NCBI GenBank assembly: GCA_024220505.1
Contig: JAKZZE010000004.1
Span: 2,232,001 to 2,296,000, forward strand
Length of the DNA stretch: 64,000 bases
Direction: 5' to 3'
Source of the DNA: Rhizopus arrhizus
Lineage: Eukaryota > Mucoromycota > Mucoromycetes > Mucorales > Rhizopodaceae
Shown here: positions 11,996 through 26,232 of the stretch, piece by piece
Numbering within the stretch: position 1 is the stretch's first letter
Layout of the letters: every line of letters begins with the position of its first letter
The notes under the pieces: model-generated
Told to the model about the DNA's origin: nothing
The model's input: only the letters and a program-made list of their open reading frames with translations
The model's database searches: none
Position numbers and translations under genes: made by a program

Positions 11996-12945
11996 GAATA
12001 TTGCGATTTTAATAAAATGCACGGATTTGCTTTTGAAAAAAAAAAAAAAAAAAAAAAATTATGCAGATTGTGCTTTGAGAAGGCGATATATTATGTTAGA
12101 CTGTCATTCTACTTTCTTTTTTAACTGATACATCAAACAATACATATGTTAAAGTATTGACTTGTATTTAATGGAATGCTTTTAATTGATCATTCTTAGC
12201 CATTACACTTCATAAGAAATCAGAAGAACCTTTTCTCTTTAATCAAATGTTATACTCGGCTCGTTTTGATTACTTGGATAATCAGTCAAGAACAAAAAGA
12301 TAAGTATTCATTTTGAAAATAGAGCAAGAAAGATCTTCTTCATCTTCACTTTATACATTAAATAATTGAATATATAGTCTATTGTAAATGAGTGAAATAT
12401 AAATAGTATTCTCGATTGGAACTGAACAAAGCCTCATGCAATCCTCAAATGTAATTATTGCAATACATTTTCATTGTGCCTGTTTTAAAGCAAGTTTACA
12501 TGCGGTATCATTCGATGCTAGAAGAATGTCGAATAATAGTTGATAGCATGCCTGAATTTTTCAAGGAATAAAAATAATAGAGTGCAGCTATTTCTCAACG
12601 CAGGTTAACGTATTCCTCGCTTTTTAAGTTAATGTACGATCTGATGAACATCTGTCTCACTTTATGGCATTAAATAAATTATGCTAAATACTAAGAAGGT
12701 TTTCTATTCAAAATGAGATAATTATCCTCAATTCAAGAAGAAACCATGTAAATTCATGCCAGCTCAAAATGAAAATTACCTCAATACAATACATAGATAG
12801 CATGAGATTCTTTTAATTTATTAATTTTTGTTTAAAAGAAAGTCTATGTGCATAGAATAAATAATAATAAAAAGGTATATGCCAAGTAGGAGGGGATGAA
12901 AGATAATGCCAAAGTCATTTAAAATCCGCAATAAACAAAAAAAAA
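11996..12945. other. Intergenic region downstream of RPL21
   Basis: A poly(A) run at 12036-12058 lies just beyond the RPL21 stop. The rest is AT-rich DNA with no credible gene. Confidence 0.5.
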
Positions 12946-13278
12946 TCAGCTTGATATCTTGAGTTGCCATTTTCTAAAAGAGGATAATATTTTGCTTTTA
13001 AACCTCTTTTCTTTTGAAATCCTTTCTTTGCTATCAACAACTTCATCTTCTGCTAACTCTAACGCAAGCTGTGAATCATCCCATCTTTTTGAATGCTGTT
13101 GGTTATTATCAGCTGTGTTTATTATACAATTTGGTTTATGCGCGAATATAAACTCGGTGCAGTTATTATGTAGTGAAAGTGATTTGGTAGATGAATTCAA
13201 GCTTGATAAGGTCGCACATAGTGAAGGCAATGGGTCATTAGAGCCATTGCTACCTTTACTTTTATGTTTGTGAGACAT
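12946..13278 (-). CDS. Hypothetical small protein (110 aa)
   Basis: Intronless frame starting MSHKHKSKGSNGSNDPLPSL. The N-terminus is Ser/Asn rich. The middle has a short cysteine-containing part (LHNNCTEF, HKPNCIIN). The C-terminus is charged and probably helical (LALELAEDEVVDSKERISKE, then KSKILSSFRKWQLK). No family recognised. It lies in tandem with PUP1, about 130 bp beyond the PUP1 stop. Frame length and mixed composition make it more credible than the surrounding short frames, but the opposite strand is also open over the same stretch. Confidence 0.4.
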   Translation of the reverse strand: MSHKHKSKGSNGSNDPLPSLCATLSSLNSSTKSLSLHNNCTEFIFAHKPNCIINTADNNQQHSKRWDDSQLALELAEDEVVDSKERISKEKRFKSKILSSFRKWQLKISS

Positions 13279-13410
13279 TCAAGGAATAAAAGAAATAAAA
13301 AAAAATATAATAATGAATAAAAAAGTAAGAAAAAAATACAAAAATAACTTCTCCAAAATAAAAATATATTTTTTTTCAGCTATTTTTGGTTACAAATATC
13401 GTATGCTTTA

Positions 13411-14526
13411 TTACATAGACAAGTCCATAGAGTCACCTTCTGATACAGTCACGAATTTAGTAATAGATTCCTTCAAAACAGCCGTTGTTCCTCTAGGATA
13501 TTTATAGCTCTTTTCTTTAACACCTCTTTCATTAGGTCTAACATGGTTTCTAAGATAATCAGTTGAATCCTTTGTAATAACACAAACATCCACATTAGAA
13601 CCAGATCCTAAATCATTAAAAATACCAGCTTCAATAGCTTCTCTGACAAGATCAATTGCTTCTTCACGCTACAAAATAAAACTTAGCTCCCTTTTGTTTA
13701 TCGCATGCACATGTCTTTTTTCAACTTACATTCATATTTGGCTTCCATTTGCTTTCAAACACACTCATTGCAGCCAATGAACCTGAACCCATTGTAACAT
13801 AGGGTAAGTTATCAGTACTACCGTGAGGATATACAGTATAAAGTTGAGGGCCAGTAACATCGAAACCACCGAGGACAAGAGCGGCACCAATATGACCTTG
13901 ATATCTTTTAAGAAAGGATTAGTATTTTCATTCTTTGTGTTGTATATTAAACTTGTAATTTACTTGTATAACATTTGCTTTAACAAAGTCATTGCTGTAG
14001 CAACTCTAGGCTTTCTTCCAGTAGCTAAAGAGTGTAACTCGATTTGAGAACTGATCAAATTTGTAGTAAATTCAGTATCGGCGGCTGTACCTGCACCACA
14101 ACAATAGCTAAAAAGGAGTTAGTCTCTCTTTTTTGTATATTTTGGTTTTCTCAAATCTTACATGTTGGGAGCAATATAATGGATCTTTTCACAGTTTTTA
14201 TCAGCAACAATAGGCCCTTCAGTAGCTCTTGTATCAGCTCCTAAACAAATACCATCCTTTTTTTAAAAAAAATGTAATTTAGTAATTTGATGTCAATAAG
14301 CGAACAAAAACGCTTACTTTATAAATGAGACCAACAATAGTGGTACCTGTGCTTGTTGCTTTTGGTGGTTTGGCGCCGTTAGAGGCTAAAGCTGCATTTC
14401 TATAGAAAAAAAGTACAGAAGGGTCAGTACATAAAATACAGCAATTTCACGTAATACAGTTTATTCTAACCTTCCGCAGTTATCAAAATTAAAACCTCCT
14501 TTTGCTAATCCAGCGTTGATTGTCAT
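13411..14526 (-). CDS. PUP1: 20S proteasome subunit beta-2 (Pup1/PSMB7)
   Basis: Six exons (14526-14471, 14399-14318, 14256-14162, 14107-13964, 13904-13730, 13668-13411) give 269 aa. This is the trypsin-like catalytic subunit of the 20S core. The propeptide ends in PPKATSTG, and the mature enzyme would start at Thr38 (TTIVG). Also visible are [55 protein letters not shown] and [15 protein letters not shown]. The long C-terminal arm ([15 protein letters not shown]), which in yeast wraps beta-3, is conserved. The start is supported by the conserved NFDNCGRN segment just after it. It is divergent from the Arf-GAP gene, sharing about 346 bp. Confidence 0.96.
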
Positions 14527-14872
14527 GATATTTTTGTTTTCTGTGTGTTTAAAAAAAAAAAAGAAAATGAAGAGATGCTTTCTAGTATACGCGTCGTTCA
14601 TCGGGCCAAGAATTTACGTCACTTATGTGACTTTTATTTTCTGTGTGAAGCAAAATGAAATCTGTTTTAAATATGATCTTGGAGAAAAAATAAAGTGAAG
14701 GTCGTCAAGCTACTATCATCAATTGACTACAATAAAGCTACCCTTGTTAGTTTGTCTTCTTCTTGCAGGTTCGAGATTTATTAGATTAATTACTATAAAA
14801 AGAAATCAATAGTTTTCATAAATTAAGTTTTACATTCCGCCACTTTCCCATCCTCTTTACCCCTTTAACACT

Positions 14873-16264
<1,392 letters not shown>

Positions 16265-18522
16265 GAGGAAGAGCTTATAGACAAAGTTAATAAACCAAAA
16301 AAGACTTATTTTTTTGTTTAAATAAATTTACAAAATACAAAGTGGAAATGATAAAGAAGACATACTAAGCAAGCCAGTGTTAGCATTTGATAATATTATC
16401 AAATGCATGATGTTCTCCATTATAATTCTGATTAATAGATAAAAAAGTGCCAATTAACTACTGAAAATATATAATGCCATGATACATTGTTTGGGTAAGT
16501 ATAATTTATAAGCTATTGTCGGATAAATTGAGAGCCAGGTATACAATAGTTGTTTATATGACAACAAGAGTATGATCTCATTAAGTAAAGTAAGAAATAT
16601 GGAGAAATATAGTATTTCTTTGTTCTTTGAAGTTGTCTATTTTAGTAAGCAAATCAAACCATAGCAATCAAAATTGTATTGTATCGATTTAAATGAATAA
16701 AAAAAATTTCTTGATACCACTTTTATTAACACAAAAGAGGTTGCAAATTATGACAAGGATTATAATAGGCAAGTGTGGGCATGTTTGTTATAAAAGTAGC
16801 GTTATAAACATTATTGTATTGAGAAGATTTTAATAAATTTGACATTATGATAAGATATAGAAGTAGCTGTGGAATGATATCATGGGACGATGTTCTGTCT
16901 CTGTATTCTCTAGCTCGAAGTAAAGATGATGATCGAGAGCTTGAGCAGATTTTTTTTGAGGAAAGAAGCTGAGCGCATGAGTCATAGTTCATTGCCCAGG
17001 ATACAATAGGCATACGGATGTAAGTAATAATGACAAAAATGTTTCATAGACCTATCACTAGTGTGGATGGTACTTCAGGTATTGTCTAAAAAACAAGATG
17101 CGATGATACTCTGATCAATGAACTATAAATAAAACCTTGTACTAGATGGTTTTGTTAATATTTAGAGAAAAGATGAATATACTGTTGTTGATGTTGATAT
17201 GCTTAATGAAAATATTGTTTTAGTGGAAGGACTAATGTTAATAGTCTTTGCCTTTGTAATTCTTTAGGTATGCCAAATAGGCGATTTTTAGAATCACAGA
17301 AGGCCATTTTTCATCTCTCATACTCTTCTTTCTACACAGTGAGTGTAAAATAAAGAACATCCAGGAACTCCAGTTCCATCATATTTAGATCAGCCAATCT
17401 CACTCTTGCTATATCCAAAATTTGTTTGTGAATGTACTATCGTCTAAGTACTTATTAGTAAGCATCAGTACAGTAGTAAATAATCAATACTCTGATCCTT
17501 CTGCACTTTGTATTTGAGGACTGTTTTGTAATAAGATTGCGATGTATTTAAGTGATGTAAAACCACAGATTCTGAAAGTCGTGTCGCACTTAATATTTTT
17601 CAAAGAATAAATGAAATGTTACAAATGATTAAAGTATACGCAAGAGGCGTTATTACTAGTATAAAATTTTTATATACTGAATTTGTCATGTTTGCCATAT
17701 CTGCTGCAGATCTTTTTTTGTTCAACGTTCTGGACAGTCAAGACTTTTCCCAGTTTAGACCCAAATGAAAATATATAATTGATTGACGCCTTGCATGACA
17801 CATTAAATACACCACAATAGACGAAGACTTGGCTAATTCGACTAAAGATATCCTGACGTTTAGTCTAGCAGCTGTTGCACAAGTGCAGCTTCCTTTCGTT
17901 GCAGCAACAATAAGAAAGAGTTTATTTTAATATCCTCATAAAATACCTTTTGTAATAAATAACATTGATTTTTATATTGTAGATACGTGAAAATCCTTTT
18001 CTGTGGCGGTAGAATAAAATCAAATGTAATGGATTTGTACTCAGGTAAGAAGAAAGTGTTGATTGGCTAATAGTACCAATGCAGCATATTAATTCTGGTT
18101 GGTTAGTCAATATCAGTTACTAATATCGTAAAAGTGTCTATCTCTCTTCTCGTGTCGACGCATTCACTTAGGAAACAGTTGCTTATAAAATCGTATAATT
18201 AAATACTAATTTATGAATATTACAAATGGCCTTTTAACTACCTGCTATAAACCTTTGATATCCAATGTAATGGCTTTAAGCTTCACAGTTGCATAATGAT
18301 CCGTATTTGTATGTGTTTTGTAACAAATTGAGTTGATTTAATTGCACAAACTCGGATCTTCAAAGATGAAATGCAGTGGATTAAAAGCAAAGCGTCATTT
18401 AGAAGCACAAGTACAAATGACAGAAAATATGTGACTGTCATATTGACTTAAAAGCCACAATTTTAACATTTGGATACTTTTTTTTTTTTTCTTTTTTAAT
18501 ACAGTTTTGCTCTTTTGACATA
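16265..18522. other. Long intergenic region
   Basis: About 2.3 kb of AT-rich DNA. A 95-codon frame on the minus strand at 16726-17013 has no recognisable domain and I do not accept it as a gene. No repeat or RNA gene was recognised. A T-rich tract at 18478-18497 precedes the ERB1 start. Confidence 0.5.
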
Positions 18523-21039
18523 ATGGCACCAAAGAAAAAGATAACAACAGCTACCACCACAAAGGGAAAATCAGCATTAATAAATAACAAAAAAGTAGAT
18601 CAACCAAAAGAAAAGAAATCTTTAAAGAGACGCGCTGACGAAGAAGAAAGTGATCAAGAAGATTTTGGTAATGTTAGTATTGATATGAACTCTGAAGACG
18701 AAGAAGAGAAGTTCGCAGAAAGTAGCGATGAGGATGATGGAGAAATAGAGGAATTTCCAGAAATTGATCTTAGTGCTGATGATGATGAAGATGACGATGA
18801 TTTTGAAGGAGATAGCGAAGAAAACGAAGAAGAAGAGGAGGATGAAGATATGGAAGAAGATTTTGATGCTGAATTAGAAGCAGATCTTGAAAGAGAAGAT
18901 AATGAAAGTGATGAAGAGGAAAAGGAAGAAGGCGAGTTTAAAATGTAAGATACCATTTTATATTTCATTTGATAAAGTATTTACTGTATATTAGTTCCCC
19001 TCCATACCGACAACACTATTCAAATGAAAAATTACCGGATATTGAAGGAAATTATGACAGTGATACCTCAACTGAAGAAACTGAAAACACAATTGGTAAT
19101 ATACCACTTGAATGGTACAAGGATTTGCCGCATATTGGCTATGATATTGACGGCAAAAAGGTTTTGAAGCCTGCAACTGCAGATGAACTTGACAAATTTT
19201 TGGCTACAGTTGAAGATCCTGATTCGTGGAAAACTGTAAAGAGCGACAAGGAGGGTAAAGACGTTGTACTTAACGATACGGAATTAGATATCATTCAACG
19301 TCTTCAGAGAGGTATCATTCCTGATTCTACCTATAATCCTTATGAGCCTACGGTAGAATGGTTTACTTCAAAGACGGAGGTAATGCCCTTGTCAGCACGC
19401 CCTGAACCAAAGAGTCGATTTATTCCATCTAAATGGGAAGCAAAGAAGATTATGAAGATTGTCCGTGCCATCAGACAAGGTCGTATCGTACCTCGCAAAC
19501 CAAAAGATGAAAAGCCTAGATTTTACAACCTTTGGGGTGATGACGATGCTCCTCGTGAAGACCATATTATGCACGTTGCTGCACCCAAGATGAAGTTGCC
19601 CGAACACGATGAAAGCTACAACCCTCCTGAAGAATATCTCTTGAATGAAGAAGAAACTAAAGAATGGGAAGAGCTGGATGAAGAAGATAGAAAAAAGAAC
19701 TATCTTCCCAAGAAGCATTCCAGTCTGCGCCATGTCGCTGCATACGATAAATTTATCCAGGAAAGATTCCAACGTTGTCTTGATCTTTACCTGGCTCCTC
19801 GTGTCCGTAAGAACAGATTGGACATTGATCCTGAATCACTTGTTCCAAAGCTTCCTAGTCCCAAGGATCTTCGTCCCTTCCCTACACGTCAATCTCTTAC
19901 ATACGAAGGCCATACAGCTCGTATCCGCGCACTTTCTGTCCATCCTAATGGTCTCTATGTGATTTCAGGCTCCGATGACAACACCTGTCGTCTTTGGGAA
20001 GTGTTGACAGGTCGCTGTCTTTCCATGTGGAAATTTGAAAGTATTATTCATGCTCTTGCTTGGTGTCCTAACCCAGATGTCTGGCTATTTGCTATCTCTG
20101 TTGGTCACGGTGAAGTACACTTGATTTCACCACCCAAGCTGTGCTCTCCTATACAAGCTATGAATACAGATCAATTCACTAAAGGTGGTTTTGCCAACCC
20201 TGCTGAAAGCAAACAGAATGTGTCTTGGATCAAGGCTAATGAATCAGATGAGGAAAAATATGGCTACAAGGTTCGTATCCAACATCCTCAAGCTGTCAAG
20301 CAAATTACTTGGCACAAAAAGGGTGATTACCTTGCTACTGTTGCGCCTGATGCAAAGAACCTTGCTGTACTTATCCATCAGGTTTCAAAACATCAGACAC
20401 AAGCTCCCTTTAAACGCCTCAAGGGACTCGTACAAAAAGTGGCATTCCATCCTATTAAGCCTGTCTTCTTTGTTGCTGTAAGTTTCCTTATTCTATATGC
20501 AATTTTATTGACTGATATCTGTTTTTTAGACACAAATCTATGTTCGTATTTATGATTTGATGCAGCAACAGTTAATTAAGACATTACAGACTGGTGTCAA
20601 GTGGGTTTCAAGCATTGACGTTCATCCTGGTGGAGACAATGTGGTGATCGGTTCATACGATAAGAGAGTTTGTTGGTTTGATCTTGATCTCAGCTCAAGG
20701 CCATACAAGTCTTTAAGGTAAAACTTAAAATGAGAGTACGAATTGAACGAGAAAACATGATTTAAAATATAAATTAGATTTCATACAAGAGCTGTACGTC
20801 AAGTTGCGTTTCACAAACGATACCCGTTATTTGCCTCTTCATCCGATGATGGTACAATTCAAATCTTTTATGGTATGGTTTACAATGATTTATTACAAAA
20901 TCCTTTGATCGTTCCTGTAAAGATCTTGAAGGGTCATGATATTAAGGATAGTCTTGGTGTATTGAATGTTGAATTCCACCCTACACAACCATGGATCTTT
21001 TCAACTGGTTCTGATGGTACTTTTAGACTTTGGACATAA
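18523..21039 (+). CDS. ERB1: Ribosome biogenesis protein ERB1 (BOP1)
   Basis: Four exons (18523-18944, 18995-20477, 20530-20717, 20778-21039) give 784 aa. It is part of the nucleolar PeBoW complex (Nop7-Erb1-Ytm1) needed for 27S pre-rRNA processing and 60S assembly. The N-terminus is lysine rich (MAPKKKITT) followed by a very long Asp/Glu tract to about residue 140. The BOP1 N-terminal domain spans roughly 160-420, including [38 protein letters not shown] and [16 protein letters not shown] seven-bladed WD40 domain begins at [17 protein letters not shown] and ends [13 protein letters not shown]. Length matches the family. It converges on the G-alpha gene with about 210 bp between stops. Confidence 0.95.
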
Positions 21040-21249
21040 AAAAATTATCAATGCACATGTACATTACTCTCTTTCTTTCATTTGCTTTTCTCTTTTATTT
21101 TTTGTTGCTTAGAAAATAAACAATAAAAGAAATATAATCTATTACCAGCAAAAAAAAATATAAAAAAAGGACTTTTATAATAAATAAATACATTTTAGAC
21201 AAGTTTGTAAAGAATAAGAAAAGGATTATTTTGCAAATAAAGAAAAATA

Positions 21250-22408
21250 TTACAGTAAACCAACATTTCGCAAATTTTCATGAACTACAATATCATTCAC
21301 AGCGTCCATGACGAACCTAATTTGGTTTGTATCTGTTGCACATGTCAAGTGAGTATAGATCTGTTTGGTATCGGCTCTATTATTTAAAGAAATAAATTTC
21401 TCCAAGATGTATTGACATGCGGCTTCATAGTTACTGCCACCACGATAATCACTAAAATAATTTTCCAAGGGACTTTTAGATATCTTTTCTGCAAATAGAT
21501 CAATCTTGTTGAGAAATAGAATGATTGAAGTCTTGATAAACCACCGTGAATTGCAGATGGAATCAAACAAGGTGAGTGACTCTTGAAGGCGGTTCACACT
21601 TTCATCCTCAAACAGCACTTGATCGTATTCTGAGATGGCCACTAAAAATAACAAGGCCGTAACATTTTCAAAGCAGTGAATCCATTTTTTACGTTCGGAT
21701 CGTTGCCCGCCAACGTCAAACATTCTATAATTCAGTGAATCGATTGCAAAAGTGGTTTCTGTGATGCCTGTTGATTTCACTCGAGATCGGAGCACGTCTT
21801 GATCGCTTGGCATGTAATTTGGATGACCGATACGAAGAATAGAATCAAAATAACTAGAGGATAGGTGAGTGCCTTTTTTAGCCAATTAGAGATCAACTTA
21901 CTATCGAGCAGAATCATTTAATTGAAATTCGTTTGCCCTTGAAACACACTCCTGAACACCTGAATCATCCCAAAGTGAGCAAATAGCCTCTACTAATTCT
22001 CGGCCTAAACAATCAATTTGTGGTGGTGCGTCAAGTACAAGCTGTTTGTGCATCTCATTTTCTGGATTTCGAAATGCGATACCAAGGTTCTCCATGGCTT
22101 CTAGTGTGACAAGCATGGATTGCATTGTATTACTGAATATGACTTCTTTAAAACTCTCTCTTTCTTCTGGTGTATAACCTCCATCATGAATCAACTTCAT
22201 CTGTTTTAATATAGTGGATTTTCCAGATTCACCCGCACCTAACATGGGGCATGTTAGTTTATAATGAATCAAAAGGGGTAAATCATTTACCAAGGAGCAG
22301 CATTTTAATCTCTCTTCGCATATTGACGCGAGCACGTTTTATGTCTGCATCAATTTCTTGACTTCTTTGCTTTTCTTCAGCTTTTTCAGTAGAATTACAA
22401 CAACCCAT
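21250..22408 (-). CDS. Heterotrimeric G-protein alpha subunit
   Basis: Three exons (22408-22291, 22238-21902, 21853-21250) give 352 aa, the standard G-alpha length. The N-terminus MGCCNSTEK has the N-myristoylation glycine and two palmitoylation-type cysteines. G1 is GAGESGKST, switch I contains [14 protein letters not shown] (catalytic Arg and Thr), G3 is [13 protein letters not shown]4 is FLNKIDLF and G5 is TCATDT. The C-terminus is ENLRNVGLL; the -4 position is Val, so the pertussis-toxin-type cysteine is absent. It couples receptors to downstream effectors at the plasma membrane; the partner receptor cannot be read from sequence. Its start lies only 116 bp beyond the stop of the upstream Vrl1-like gene, so its promoter is very short. 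Confidence 0.95.
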
Positions 22409-22524
22409 TTTGGTAGATTATGTGAAATAAAATATAAAAAAGAAAGGAAAAGAAAAATTTAACACTTTTGTGTTTTCAAGGAGATTCACAGTAATAATAG
22501 AAATAAGGAGGGAGGGTCATAAAA

Positions 22525-25500
22525 TTAAAGTTTAAACAAGTATGAAACATGTAAACAAGAAAACATATAAAAGGAAAATTGATTATCCCATTTATTATAG
22601 GTTTGAGTTAAAAATGTCAACTTGTGTTTCTCCATTTTATATGTTCTGAATGCCATTTTCCTAATGTCCTTGATCATTTTCTTTGAATGTAAGAGTTGAA
22701 AATGAGCCAACTCGTCTGATATTGTTTGATGTGATTGTACAATCTGGTTGTCCAGATCATTCGTATCCTTTTATTGGAAATTAGTACAAGTGACACGCTT
22801 TATTCTCATGTGTTACCTTGAGCTTTTTTTCTTGCTCTTCTGCTGCAAAAATAATTTGCCAAATGCTCTGTCTTTTCCTTTGATCTTCTTCTTCTTCAAT
22901 TGACCGTCTCTCTTTAATCAAGTTTAAGGATTTTTGTAATGATAACTAAAATATGGTAAGCTTTATGTTTACAGCAAACCAAGTTATTACCAATATCCCA
23001 TTCATTAAATCATGTCTTAATTGACAGGCTTTTAAAAAAGGTAAAAGTAACTATGACAAAATAATTTAATTTATAACTCCTTAATTCATCATCCTCCCTT
23101 ACAGTGTAATTACACATCGCATTTGCACAGACTTTGATCGTCTCATGTATGACTGGATCCTGTATAACAACTTTTAAACCTGTAACTGTATTGATGAGTT
23201 CCGCTTGTAAATCTAATCATACAAAAAAATTAACATTCGATTATTATTTTATTTTTCCCTAAAAAAAAGTATAAAAAAGACACATCATTTACCTTGTTTT
23301 CTGTTCATTATTCTTCTGCCTGTAAACAATACTTTTGAATAATCTTTCTTGAGTGGTAAAATGGTGTCCTGAATATATCTAAAAAAGCATTCCTCATCAT
23401 TACCATTTACCTTTACAAGTAATGAATTGCATTGAAGCTTTTCTAAAAGTAGTTTTCGCCTTGAAAATGAACTATTTCGAATTACCGATTGTTCTAAATT
23501 GACAGACGACCTCACAAATGAACAAACGAGGTCATGGCAGCAAAGGATAGGATGATGTTGTATCCAGCTCATGAAGCATTGGAGTCGATCGAGCATAGAG
23601 TTAATCAACAAATAGGATGGAATGACCAGATCTGATGGATCGACTAGATCGTTCAGTGCGGGTAAGAAAAGTTCTGGCATTTCATAAAGCAATCCTTGTC
23701 TCAAGTAGAGAAAGTCTTGTAATCTTCTTTTGACGACTTTCATTGTTTCTGGTCGGTTTATCTAACAAATGTCATCATCTCCTCTTTCTCTGCTTTTCTA
23801 TTCACTTACTTGTCCACTGTTGATGATAAAATAAACTTTTGGATTTTCGTTTTTTAATGATTGCTTTATAACGGCTCTTGTAACAGACCAAAAATAATTA
23901 CAATGGAAACGACATTCTGATAAAGAAGGGATACTCGTGTTTAATATTAAGTCTATATTTTTACATTTTACGTTAGCCAGCTATAGTGAATTGTATGTAC
24001 CCTTATTACCATCTAAAACTGAAGCAACTTCAGAAAGTCGACAGACATCAATAGGTCTCTCTCCACGACCATTCATCACGTCAAGTTGTCCTCCGTACTT
24101 TTGAAATGCTTTGATGAATGAGATAGTAGTAGATACACTGGCTGGAGTCACTGTTTCAACTGCTAAATGCAAAGCTGTATTGTGTTCTGGCCAATCTTGA
24201 ACATGAAGAAGGTGTCTAAAGGTTTTGATGACGAAATCCAAGCTCTTTTCTTCCATCAAAAGTCCTCTACTTAGGCGTATCGCAATCATATGTATTATCG
24301 TTCTACCTTGATGATCTGCAACCTGTGTCTCGTTGTTCCCTAATTGATCTGCAAAAAGCCCAATCAAGTCAAGTCGTCCACTAGAAGCCCAAGTCATAAG
24401 TGGACACCTACCCAGATGATCAGTGTCTCGAAGGATGTGATACAAATCGATACGCTGCTGCTCATAAAGATACTTTAGAAAATCGTAATTCTTACAGAGG
24501 TGATAAAATGTCTCTCCCTTGTTGTTTTTCCAATGCACCAAATCCTTTGAATTCAAATGACAGAGTCCAAGTACGTAAAGCATGAACTTAGCAGAACAAT
24601 GATTGGAGGCAGCCAGATGCAGTACTGTGTCACCTGAAAGGGGGTTCTTCATCACCAAAGGCTGTCTGCAATTACAGCAAGACACAAGCTGTTTTAATAT
24701 CAAAAGATCGTTGGTTCTGCAAGCATACATCAAGGCAGAATTTCCATGGTTGTCTGTGATTTGGAGAGTAGAAAGCACATAGGGATCTTGCAGCAGGACA
24801 CTAATCGAACTTTTTGATTTACTCTTAATGGCACACATTAAAGGGGTCATGCCAGCATCGTTCACATCCGTCGCTTTTACACCTCCTTGTTGTTGGATGA
24901 TATACTCGAGAATATCTGTTTGACCACAGAGGCTGGCCATCATCAAAGCATTATTACCTTCCTTGTCGCGAGGATCAAATGAAAGACTACAATAATATTT
25001 CTCAAAGCTCATCAAATCATCTGCCTTGATACTAGCCCATAAAGTTTCGTTTCTGAGTGACAATTCAAGTATATTTGAATGAAGCATGAAATTCAAAACA
25101 CCTTCAAATGTACTCAATGAATAGCCATATAGACCCACAGAGACATCTCTTTTAAAGTTAAAATCCTATACTTTATTAGTCACTGCCTGTTTATTACCTA
25201 TCGCTTACTTTCATATAAATCAAATTTGCAATAAGATGAGGTAGCTTACTTCTTATCATTGTCATCAGGAGTAATGGCACTATAGCATCTGTACCCATAA
25301 ATGATTCATTTCTCGTTAATTCTGATATAGTATTCAGTAAACAATTTAATTTCTCAATAGGTGTTCTAAGTGATCCAATCTTTTCAAATAATACAGTTGC
25401 TTGTTGAACTTGTCTTCTTTCATTCTTGATGTAAGATGGTAATGATATTTGTGAAAAGTCCAAATATTCTAAATCATCTAGTATAGACGATAACTTTTGA

Positions 25501-26190
25501 TCTTCCTCTAACAATAATTGAGTCATCTTGAAAAACACGACATCATATGTTTCTTCCATAAAACAACTCTCGAAAGCTGCACACAAATCATCAATCTTTA
25601 AACCCTTGTCAATCAGGTCTTCACATACAGACTCAATAAACTAAATGAAAACAAGCTATGAGCTAAATTTCTCCTTTTTTGTTTACAAAATAAAAGAGAA
25701 AAACATTGACTTACATGATAACCACTTTCTAATATATCCTGCATACAACTACGCAAGTCTTTTAGTGAGTAACAGTGAGAGGAAGCCTCAGAGAATTTCG
25801 TAAAGAGTATATCGATTATTTGTAAAACATGATTTTTATAACGGTATTCACCAATCATGGATTTTAGTATACTAAATTAAGATCATTAATCGTATTCTCT
25901 CTTCATTTTAAATTACTTCTTACTGTGAACTAAAATGATCCTATAAAAGAACAATTCATATCATGTACATGAGAATTCTCTTTTGAGCTTACTTTATGGG
26001 TAGATCTAAAGATATCACTATCCAAATACAATAGTAAATGAGTACATTGACCTTTATCGTTGTGCAGCAATTTTGAGTATAAAATTCTTGACTGTTGAGC
26101 CGTAGAAATTATGCAACCATGGCTGAATTTTAAGTGATTTCCAGATATGGTAACTAACGATGGTTCCTTCTTCTCTTTACATGGTTTCAT
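22525..26190 (-). CDS. Vrl1/VARP-like VPS9-ankyrin-PX-BAR-type endosomal protein
   Basis: Eleven exons on the minus strand: 26190-25993 (start uncertain), 25940-25924, 25871-25715, 25640-25209, 25165-24001, 23916-23810, 23761-23293, 23212-23103, 23050-22991, 22945-22817, 22767-22525; about 1028 aa. A VPS9 Rab5-GEF domain (GTDAIVPLLLMTMIRSKLPH, then LIANLIYM) is followed by eight or nine ankyrin repeats (for example DKEGNNALMMASLCGQ, DNHGNSALMYACRTND). Next comes a PX-like segment (KVVKRRLQDFLYLRQGLLYE) and a C-terminal helical, charged region (IKERRSIEEEEDQRKRQ) like a BAR coiled coil. This order matches yeast Vrl1, the GEF/SNX-BAR subunit of the VINE complex, and resembles animal VARP/ANKRD27. 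The exon at 25993 is open to 26232, so an upstream start exon is possible; the donor near 24001 could instead be at 24010. Confidence 0.82.
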
Positions 26191-26232
26191 TGGTATCAAT
26201 AGCAAGTTATCGTTATTTGAGCATGAAGGCTC

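Noticed and set aside
16726..17013. 95-codon minus-strand frame in the PUP1/Arf-GAP to ERB1 spacer
   Set aside because: No recognisable domain, no splice context, and length compatible with chance in this large spacer.
18654..18968. Minus-strand serine-rich frame
   Set aside because: It is the reverse reading of the Asp/Glu-rich N-terminus of ERB1.
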